A stretch of 64,000 nt of DNA from Spinacia oleracea (Eukaryota; Streptophyta; Magnoliopsida; Caryophyllales; Amaranthaceae). Shown here in pieces: positions 55,654 through 64,000 of the stretch. A program made the translations under genes and the position numbers. Under the pieces are notes generated by a model. It saw nothing but the letters and a program-made list of their open reading frames with translations, was not told where the DNA came from and did no database searches. The stretch's first letter is position 1, and each line of letters starts with the position of its first letter. The stretch lies in the NCBI RefSeq assembly GCF_020520425.1, contig NC_079488.1, positions 33,037,247 through 33,101,246 of the forward strand, given 5' to 3'.

Positions 55654-58148
55654 TGTAACGCCCCGACCTCTAATTCAAGAAATTAAGCAGCGGAATTAAC
55701 CTAATTCGGTCGGGACATTACTGCCGTAACTTCCTCTTGGAAATTACAAGGCAACTTTCATAACATGAGCTATTAAAACTCCAAATTAATATAACAATCC
55801 TTTATATTCCAAAATAAAAGTACATAACTTACTAAAAGTTCTTAATTAAACTATTAAAATGTTAAGCATAAACTAGGTGATTAATACTAAAGTGAAATTC
55901 CTCGCCACTACTCGTTTCCATCGTTCCCCGCAGTACCTAAAACAGAAAACAAAACGGTGAGCCGAAGACTCAGTAACGACTACCCTAACAACGTAAATTC
56001 ATTTTAATTCATTTTATTTGATAACACAGGGAGAATAGAATAAGTAAAACATTTAATAAAACATCATAATTAATTCATTCATAAAAACCTTTTAGTTAAC
56101 ATGCTAGTTGTCGGCAAGTACGAACCGTGAAGAAATTCTACACTGGGCCTGGGCTCATCATCGAAACATGGGGCCTGGGCCCTGAGCCTGGGCTCATAAA
56201 CCATGGGAGCCTGGGCTCGTAATCCATGGGTGGACAGGTGTCCGTGGTGCATGCATGACCGATAGATAGGAAGATGGTAGTTTATATACCGCCAGACAAA
56301 CCAGGTCTTTCACTTTCATTTATCATGTTTTACGTATTTTTGTTAAGCCTTGGCTTTTATATTCAGTTGAAATAACATAACTCCTTTAGATGATAAAACA
56401 TCATTTTGATCCTGGGATCAATAAAATATCGTTTCTTTCATGGCATCGCATCAATATCATTTTATGAGAAATTACAATCGAATCATATAAATAGAAATAA
56501 TACAGTCAAAACACAATTCATTTCCCGTAATTCAATAAAACATGTCAAAGCATTCAGTTCATAAATTCAATCACATCGTCATAATTTCATAAACACATTT
56601 AGAAGGGAATTGCGGGTACTAGCAATAGCCGTTACCTCACTTCCGCGATTTTGCTAAGGATTTTCCTTGGTTCGTTCGTCCTGAGCTCCGATTCCAATTT
56701 CTTTCAAAATATTAAATCATTGAATTAGTACTGAATCGATAAATAATTTTAAAATCATTATTTTATAAAATCATAAATTCAAAAGTAACTAATTTAGAAA
56801 TAAAGAATTTTTAATAAAAATATAATTTCACAATTTAAACATTAATAATCGAAATTTCAATCTAAATATTTATTTATATTTCATAAATCGATTTTCGTAA
56901 AAATATTATTTAAATTCTATCTTGTTAAGTAAAGCTAGTAATTAGTGAAATCGATATTCAATAATTAAACCTGAAAATAATAACGATTTATTAGTAAATA
57001 ATTTCATCATAGAAATTTATTAAAACATGGAACTAAATAAATTCGAAAATCTGAAATAATTAGAGAGTTTCTTACCCAAAAGCCCAAACTAGAATGGCCC
57101 AATTAAATTGTGGGTTTTAAAGGATAAAATAACCAAAAACCAAAATTTGATTTTGGTTTTCTGGGAGCAGGACGCGGAACAGGGGAGGGGAGAACACGAA
57201 GAGAAGGAGAGAAGAGGAGGGAGGAAAGGAGGTTGGCTGGGGTGGCTCGACGATGAAGGGCGGCGATGATGGCGGTGGTTTGGTGGCGGCGGAACGACGA
57301 GGGAGCGAGGAAATGAAGCACAAAGTAGGCGAAACAGGGGAAGTTTGGGGGTGTTTCTGGGTGGTTTTGGGCTGCGGCTCGCCGGAAATAGGGAGTCTGA
57401 GATTGGTTGGCAAGGTGGTGGTGACAGTTGGGAGTGGTGTGGGTGGTGCAGCGAGGCGGGGGAAAAGGGAGAGACAGGGGAGTGTGTCGAGAGGAGGGGG
57501 AGGGAAGGAGGTGGTGCGTGCGGTGGCACTGTGGGGCGACGATGGTTGGGGTGGTTGTGTGGTGTTGGACGAAGGTGGCAGTGGTGGTAGCCGGTGGTTG
57601 CGGTGGTGTTTGCGGTGGTGGTTCGAAGTTACAAAAACAAGGGGAAGTGAGATTTGTTTGATTTTCAATTCTGATTTTTGGCTTGAGAAATTTGGGATTC
57701 TGGTGGTTGGGTTTATAAAGGAAGAAAAGGAAGAGTTCAATTTGAACATTCCAATTGAATGTAGACCAGATTGAGGGAAAAGAAGAAGGAAGGATGAACT
57801 TAGCTTCTCTTCCTCTGGTTCACGTGGAGAGCATGAGAAAAGAAGTGAAAATGAAGTTTTATTTTTGAGGGTGTTTTGGTCATTTCGCAATATTAGGCCA
57901 AAATTTCAGAAATTTGTTGCTATTTTTAGAAACTACTAAAAATAGAAATGTTTAGTTTAAAATAATTCTTAATAAAAATATCGTTAACGAAAAATAAATA
58001 AATTTTCGTTTATAAATTTATCGTTTAAAATAAATCATAAAACGTTTAAATTAACGAAATTCGATTATTCGTAATTATTTAAAACGAAATCAAGTTAATA
58101 AATATTTTTAATTTTAATAAATCAAGTTTAAAATTTCGGGGTATTACA
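55654..58148. mobile_element. Solo LTR, 2.5 kb
   Basis: Starts TGTAACGCCCCGACC and ends TTTCGGGGTATTACA, a TG...CA unit with short inverted ends. It is flanked by the 5-bp target duplication CTATG (55649-55653, 58149-58153). There is no internal region or second LTR, so it is a solo LTR left by recombination. The TGTAAC(A/G)CCCCG terminus and length are typical of chromovirus (Tekay/Del-like) gypsy LTRs. A TATA-like CTTTATAAACCC on the minus strand near 57718 suggests minus orientation. The G-rich tract 57160-57640 gives long open frames on both strands without a domain. Confidence 0.85.
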
Positions 58149-59256
58149 CTATGCAGACAATTTCAAGTGGAAGGGTCCTCCAAAGTAGGCAACCTAGATT
58201 TCATAAGTTGCTTTTAGTATAAGTTTTTTTTCTTGATCGTTAATGGTGCATTTTCTATTTGTGTGTTCCTTGTACTTTATGCTAAGTTGTAACTTAGTAT
58301 GTCTTCTAATTGATTTTAGTTATATGGTTGAGTGTATATGTTAATTCGAATTTGGATAGTTAAGCTCAAAAGTTCCGAACTAGACATAATTTCAACAATT
58401 CATTTGAGTCCATGTTCTAAACGTTAACTCTATTGTTCTAAATAGCGTGACATATGTTCTAAACTTTTTTGTGATCATTATTAACTGTGTTTAGAACAAG
58501 TACACTCTATTCATAGACACATGATTTAGTTTTATTGTTAACTTTGTTAACTTTATATTAACAAAGTATATTATGATTTTACAAGTCCTTACTTTTAGAT
58601 AGTGATGGTCATTGCAACTTGTATTACCGATTGACCTGACTGACTTCTTGTGATGCTTGTGCTTTTTGATTCAGGTGTGAGGCATTCGATACTTACCCGC
58701 GGACATATGACCTGCTGCATGCATCTGGTCTCTTTTCCACTGAGAGGAAAAGGTCGGAATTTTAACAGTACATGTGTCCCTTGCCCCTTATTGGTGACAT
58801 TTAGTACGGTTAGAGAAGTTAGGGAAACACAAACAGGATAATAATTATAGTTCCTCTTCGCTCCTCTTTTTCGCGGATGCAATATATACTATCATGCTTG
58901 AAATGGGTTGTATACGAAGATCAGAAGGCTCAGTTTATGTACGAGATTCGATTTCTGTCTTGGATGAGCTTCAAGAGCTTGCAACTGCAACCTAATTATT
59001 TAGCAATCAATATCCTCTACCAAGGCAGTCAAAGCACCATCATAGGAGCTGAAATTGCAGATAAGTACAGCTTGTACTTCTATATGATATCATATTATCA
59101 TGTTCTAGATTATTGTTGTATATGTTCTAAATTATCGTTGCATATGTTCTAATTGTCGTGGTATATGTTCTAAAGGTTTATGTATCTGTTTTGAGTGTCT
59201 TTGTAAATGGAACTTCCAGAAACATAAATTATTTTATGTTCTTAAATGTTTTTTAA
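58149..59256 (+). other. TGTTCTAAA-rich DNA
   Basis: Contains ATGTTCTAAAC-type words at about 58411, 58432, 58453, 59100-59170 and 59237. A T-rich stretch ends in GATTCAG/GTGTGAGG near 58675 and could be a splice acceptor, but I cannot recognise a product. Confidence 0.4.
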
Positions 59257-59328
59257 AGCCTATTAGCTCAAAATGGTTGAGCAATGTGTCATTGCACATG
59301 AGTGTAGGTTCGAGTCCTACATAGGCTG
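59257..59328 (+). tRNA. tRNA-like cloverleaf with 6-nt anticodon loop
   Basis: 72 nt. The acceptor stem AGCCTAT/ATAGGCT (7 bp) is perfect, the D arm is GCTC...GAGC, and the T arm is GTAGG-TTCGAGT-CCTAC. The anticodon stem ATGTG/CACAT closes a loop of only six bases (TCATTG) instead of seven. All stems pair, which is unusual for random decay, but the short loop argues against a normal decoding tRNA. Its partner at 59884-59954 lies in opposite orientation. Confidence 0.45.
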
Positions 59329-59883
59329 GAATAATTACGAGTTAAATTTTCCGTCAACTAAAGAAAAGACATTGGTCAGTCAGGATTCAGGAAGGTATAA
59401 TATGTACAATAGACAACATTTCTCCCCGACCGTTGCTAAACAATAGCCCTCCTATTAAAACTCATACATCGATGTTTTAAAACATTGTATGGTTATTCTA
59501 AATAGTGTAGCATATGTTCTAAACATTAAAATATATTTTTAGACACAAATAAAGATTGTTCTAAACAGTGTAGCATATGTGTTTCTATTACCAGTGGTTG
59601 CAACCGAGTAGCCCAAACCAATTTCAGTTTGTTTGATCTTAGGTTGAGGTAATATGAGATTAAAAAGCTAATTCGAGCTTAAAGAGTCAAACATGTAGTC
59701 AATCGAGCTTTGCTCAATTTTTTAACGAACACTTTTTATTTTAGGTTGGTCATTAACATAATAATGATATTTGACCGAAATATTCTCACATAAAAAATAT
59801 TTTAAAGTCTTTTTTAATCCATGTTCTAAATAGTTGAACTTGTGGTCTAAATAATGTGGTATATGTTCTAAACTTATGTAATT

Positions 59884-59954
59884 AACCTACGTGGGATTCG
59901 AACCCACATCTTTTGTGCATTTGCACAAAGCTCTACCTATTGAGCTAGTAGGCT
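59884..59954 (-). tRNA. Second tRNA-like cloverleaf, inverted
   Basis: 71 nt on the minus strand. The acceptor is AGCCTAC/GTAGGTT (one G-T pair), the D arm GCTC...GAGC, and the T arm GTGGG-TTCGAAT-CCCAC. The anticodon stem TTTGTG/CACAAA has a six-base loop CAAATG. It shares acceptor and D-arm sequence with the copy at 59257 but has its own anticodon and T stems, each with compensating pairs. Confidence 0.45.
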
Positions 59955-59994
59955 AGTTGTTTTTCAATAGAATAATTAAAAGTAAAGAAAAAAC

Positions 59995-60123
59995 CTAAAC
60001 AACTATGTCTTTGGGAGTACGAAGCAAACCTCTTACAAAATGTTGAACAGTTGACAAAACTTCCTGAAATGTATTGGTTTTGCTGCTGCTACTCTCGTCT
60101 GTTCTACTCGTGCTACTTGACAT
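59995..60123 (-). CDS. Short hypothetical open frame
   Basis: 42 codons from ATG 60123, starting with a Ser-rich stretch (MSSSTSRTDESSSSKTNTF) followed by an amphipathic segment (QEVLSTVQHFVRGLL). It lies at the point where the TGTTCTAAA words reverse orientation. No family is recognised. It may be an exon of a transposon gene or chance. Confidence 0.2.
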   Translation of the reverse strand: MSSSTSRTDESSSSKTNTFQEVLSTVQHFVRGLLRTPKDIVV

Positions 60124-61079
60124 TGGAGTTCTAGAAGCTGACAAAGGTGAGGGAGAAGTTTGAGGTTTCTTCAATCAGAAGCTTCGAATTTGTCTCAGAA
60201 GATTGTCCTACAAAGTTAGAACATATCTTTCGAGTTTTAGAACATCTGGTTATTAAGTTTAGAACATCAAAATACCCATAAATTTATTACAAATTAATTC
60301 TGAAATTCAGAAAATAATCCCACAAAATTTAGAAAAAATAATTTATTTGATACTAAAAAGAGAACTGAAACCATTGATCTATATACACATTCAAGTTTTG
60401 ATGTCAAATAGGATCAGAAAGATATGCGATGCTATGAGAGATAAAACAACCAAAGGTCAACCATATGGGACTGCTGGATATTTTTTTCAAGAAAAACCAG
60501 ACCTTCAGGTTGCTGCCTATGCTACCAGATACAGTTTTGATGGCTGACACGTGACTTCTCTTCTTCCTGTTTTTCTGCATTCGGGTCAAAGTTGTTGATT
60601 AGTATCAAGTGAAGCATTCAGACAACTGATTAGCCATTGTTGATCTTTATCAAGATCAATCACGTTCGCACTGAAATTCACCAAAAATTCCAGCAAATTG
60701 TTCATAAACCATTTCAACAATAACAAAAAAATCAGAAAGCTTAACATTCCTTAAATAATTTAGAACACTATGTTTATAGTTTAGAACATTGTCTAATATA
60801 ATTTAGAACATTGTCTTATATAACTGATTTAGAATTAGCTCTATGGGTAAATCACCTATGATTCTAGCCATGAAGTAAGAAGACAAGCAATACATTCCAG
60901 AGGCACGTTTCTTTGCAAAGATAGAGAGGTCTTGTTACTCTTGTAGGAAGGCGAAGAAAGAATTAAAAGAAGGAAATACTCCCCAAAAGATGGAGATGAA
61001 ATAGAGCAAACCTACCCTATCTTGTATATCTCAAAAATCAGAGTGCAGATCATGAGTGCAGATGTGAAATGTCTCCCCA
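60124..61079. other. Right part of the TGTTCTAAA-rich element
   Basis: The complementary word TTTAGAACA(T/C) occurs at about 60209, 60234, 60256, 60756, 60777 and 60797. No coding sequence is supported. The right border is not seen; copia sequence begins near 61080. Confidence 0.4.
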
Positions 61080-64000
61080 AAGGATGTGAAATGTCTAATG
61101 CTCGCCACCATGAGTGCAGATCTGCAGAAAACGTTCATCAACTCATATGCTTTCACAATCATCAGTGAGTTGAAGAACATGTTCCAAGATCTGGCTCGAG
61201 TCGAAAGATTCGAGACTCATAGGCAAATTCTTGAGACCAAGCTTAAGAAAGGCGAGCCGTAAGTCCACATGTTCTCAAAATGATTGGACTCATTGAGAAT
61301 ATGAGTCGGCTGGATCAGCAATTTTCTCAGGAAATGGCTATAGACACCATCATCCATTCTCTTCATAGCGGGTATGATCAGTTCAAACTGAACTACAGTA
61401 TGAATAGTCTGGACAAAACGCTCACTGAGCTTCACGGTATGCTGAAGACCGCTGAAAAGACGCTCAAAAGTGATAAGCAGGATGTGCTTATGGTGCGTGG
61501 GGGCAAGTTCAAGAAATCTGGAAAGAAGAGGAATGCTAAGAAAGGTGGCAACAAGGCCAGCCCAACTAAGCAAACTGGCGCCAAATCTGTAAAGAGGAAG
61601 GTCAGTCAACCCACTTCTGAATCTGAATGCTTCTACTGCAAGAAGAAGGGGCATTGGAAGAGAGATTGCTTGAAGCTAAAGGAAGATCAGAAGAACGGAA
61701 CAGTCGTTCCATCTTCAGGTATTTTCGTTATAGACTGTATACTTGCTAATTCAACTTCTTGGGTATTAGATACAGGTTGTGGCTCACACTTATGTTCCAA
61801 TCCACAGGGACTAAGAAGAAGTAGAAAGTTAAGCAAGGGTGAAGTCGACCTACGAGTGGGAAATGGAGCACGGATTGCTGCATTAGCTGTAGGAACTTAT
61901 TATTTGTCGTTGCCCTCCGGGCTAGTTTTGGAACTGGAAGAATGTTTCCATGTTCCAAGTCTTACTAAAAACATCATTTCAGTTTCTTGCTTAGATGCTA
62001 AGGGATTTTCCTTTTTAATAAAAGACAATAGTTGTTCGTTTTATTTTAAAGAGATGTTTTATGGATCTGCTAGATTAGTCAATGGACTTTATTTATTAGA
62101 TCACGACAAACAAGTATATAACATAAATACCAAAAAGGCCAAAAAGGATGATTCAGATCTCACCTATCTGTGGCATTGTCGATTAGGCCATATAAACTTG
62201 AAACGCTTAGAAAGACTTCAAAAGGAAGGAATTCTAGAACCATTTGACTTAGAGGATTATGGTAAATGCGAATCATGTTTACTTGGCAAAATGACAAAGC
62301 AACCTTTCTCTAAAGTTGGAGAAAGAGCAAATGAACTATTGGGTTTAATCCATACAGATGTATGTGGACCAATGAGTACAAATGCTAGAGGTGGTTTCAG
62401 CTACTTTATCACTTTCACTGATGACTTCAGTAGATATGGTTATGTCTACCTAATGAAGCATAAGTCTGAATCCTTTGACAAATTCAAGGAATTTCAGAGT
62501 GAAGTAGAGAATCAATTAGGCAAGAAGATTAAGGCACTGCGGTCTGATAGAGGCGGTGAATATCTGAGCTATGAATTTGATGACCATCTGAAAGAATGTG
62601 GAATTCTATCAGAATTGACTCCTCCTGGAACACCACAATGGAACGGTGTGTCGGAACGGAGGAACAGAACCTTGCTAGACATGGTCAGGTCAATGATGGG
62701 TCAGGCCAAACTTCCATTAGAATTTTGGGGACATGCACTAAATACAGCTGCACTCACTATAAATAGAGCTCCGTCTAAAGCTGTCGAAAAGACTTCATAT
62801 GAATTATGGTTTGGAAAGCCTCCAAATGTGTCTTTTCTTAAGATTTGGGGATGTGAAGTATACGTCAAACGATTAATTTCAGACAAACTTCATCCAAAAT
62901 CTGACAAATGTATCCTTGTGGGCTATCCAAAGGAAACAAAGGGGTATTACTTCTACAATACATCTGAGAACAAGGTGTTTGTTGCTCGAGATGGTGTCTT
63001 TTTGGAGAAAGATCACATTTCCAAAATGACAAGTGGGAGAAAAGTAGAGCTCGAAGAAATTCGAGTCGAACAACAAACTCTAGAAAATGCTCAAGATGAC
63101 ATTCAGGATGAAACTCAGAGATCTTTAGAAGAATCTGGTGAGAATCATGGTCAATCTAGAAAAATGTTACCCCGCGTAGGTCTCAAAGATATAGATCTCA
63201 ACCGGAAAGGTACTTAGGTATTTTGACGAACGAGAGCTATGACGTTCTATTACTTGAAAGTGATTAACCTGCGACTTACAAACAAGCTATGACGAGCCCT
63301 AGCTCCAAGCAATGGCAAGAAGCCATGCAATCTGAATTAGACTCCATGTCTGAAAACCAAGTATGGGATTTGGTCGATTTGCCAGATGGCTACCAAGCCA
63401 TTGGAAGCAAATGGGTTTTCAAACTGAAAAAGGACAAGGATGGGAAACTTGAAGTTTTCAAAGCTAGATTGGTTGCAAAAGGTTACAGGCAAGTCCACGG
63501 TGTGGATTACGATGAAACCTTTTCACCAGTTGCAATGCTAAAGTCTATTCGGATAATGTTAGCAATCGCTGCATATTACGATTACGAAATATGGCAGATG
63601 GATGTCAAAACTGCTTTCTTAAACGGCGTTTTAACAGAAACTGTGTTTATGACACAGCCTGAAGGTTTTGAGGATCCAAAGAATGCTAAAAAGGTATGCA
63701 AGCTAAAGAAGTCAATCTACGGATTGAAGCAGGCATCCAGGAGCTGGAATATACGTTTTGATGAAGCAGTAAGTGACTTTGGTTTCATCAAGAACGCAGA
63801 CGAATCTTGTGTATACAAGAAGGTCAGTGGGAGCAAAATTGCTTTCCTAGTATTATATGTCGACGACAAATTACTTATCGGAAATGACATTCCTATGTTG
63901 AACTCTGTCAAGATTTGGCTTGGGAAATGTTTTTCGATGAAAGATCTAGGAGAAGCACAGTACATATTGGGCATCAAGATTTACAGAGATAGATCTAAAA
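61080..64000 (+). mobile_element. Element D: 5'-truncated Ty1/copia element, runs off the window
   Basis: The gag-pol of a copia element closely related to element C in pol. It starts abruptly inside gag with no LTR, primer site or leader upstream and continues past the window end. The flank repeats GATGTGAAATGTCT at 61052 and 61083, which may mark the broken junction. Confidence 0.9.
61080..64000 (+). pseudogene. Element D gag-pol (partial)
   Basis: Gag begins within the UBN2-type domain (CLMLATMSADLQKTFINSYA) and has a frameshift near 61258 before HVLKMIGLIENMSRLDQQF. A lysine-rich linker and the knuckle CFYCKKKGHWKRDC follow. From KLKEDQKNGTVVPSSG onward it matches element C: protease VLDTGCGSHLC, integrase HTDVCGP, ALRSDRGGEY (Asp present) and GTPQWNGVSERRN. 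The long open frame 61280-63217 ends by frameshift near 63160; RT continues in another frame (MDVKTAFLNG, KQASRSWNIRFDE). It has a stop near 63264 and the active site reads YVDDKLLIGND, with Lys in place of Ile after YVDD. Confidence 0.93.

Noticed and set aside
57089..57890. Pro/Ser-rich minus-strand frame of 257 codons and Gly-rich plus-strand frames
   Set aside because: They lie inside the solo LTR in a G-rich tract and exist in several frames at once; no recognisable protein.

Overview
The window is plant nuclear DNA, almost certainly from a eudicot. It is AT-rich and intron-bearing, and is dominated by nested plant transposable elements around one ordinary host gene with GT-AG introns. 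The taxon cannot be proven from sequence alone; the repeat style (TTCCGG-rich copia LTRs, TGTTCTAAA-rich elements) reminds me of Caryophyllales/Amaranthaceae such as spinach or beet, but that is memory and inference.

Layout. 1-2.6 kb: a Helitron 3' terminus, a tandem array of about nine and a half copies of a 161-bp unit, a short terminal-exon-like reading frame, and a 44-bp palindromic repeat. 2.6-30.2 kb: a left-truncated Ty3/gypsy element of the Tat type (plus strand, 'element A') with its 3' LTR at 29638-30168. Three later elements split A: a nearly complete second Tat element ('B', minus strand, 4596-14836, target duplication TATTA), a Ty1/copia element ('C', minus strand, 17310-27340), and a hAT-type MITE (28419-29019, target duplication ATCACAGG). 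Both Tat elements carry a second RNase H domain. Both also carry, between pol and the 3' LTR and on the opposite strand, an intron-containing gene for a 'putative gypsy-type transposon' protein with a C-terminal coiled coil.

30.2-41.3 kb: old non-coding repeat DNA interrupted by two hAT-type elements (32658-36924 and 36947-39354, each with an 8-bp target duplication). The first carries a Helitron-like end, and the second carries a nested Mutator-like element with long terminal inverted repeats and a 9-bp target duplication. A Stowaway/mariner-like element with two tRNA-like sequences follows.

42.0-47.0 kb: the only clear intact host gene. It has five exons on the minus strand, gives a 272-residue tetratricopeptide protein of the TTC1/AtTPR1 type, and has a Stowaway MITE in intron 1. 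About 250 bp upstream of its start codon lies the 3' end of a minus-strand Helitron candidate of about 6.4 kb, which appears to hold captured fragments of an EF-1alpha gene and a wall-associated-kinase-like gene.

53.6-61 kb: a second small Helitron candidate, then a region rich in the 9-mer TGTTCTAAA whose orientation flips near 60 kb. It contains a 2.5-kb solo LTR (target duplication CTATG) and a pair of inverted tRNA-like sequences. 61.08-64 kb: a 5'-truncated copia element related to C in pol but with a different gag, running off the window end.

No prokaryote-style system, CRISPR array or operon is present. The points most worth a second look are the paired antisense genes in the Tat elements, the gag swap between the two copia copies, the inverted tRNA-like pair with 6-nt anticodon loops, the polarity switch of the TGTTCTAAA motif, and the gene-capturing Helitron next to the host gene.
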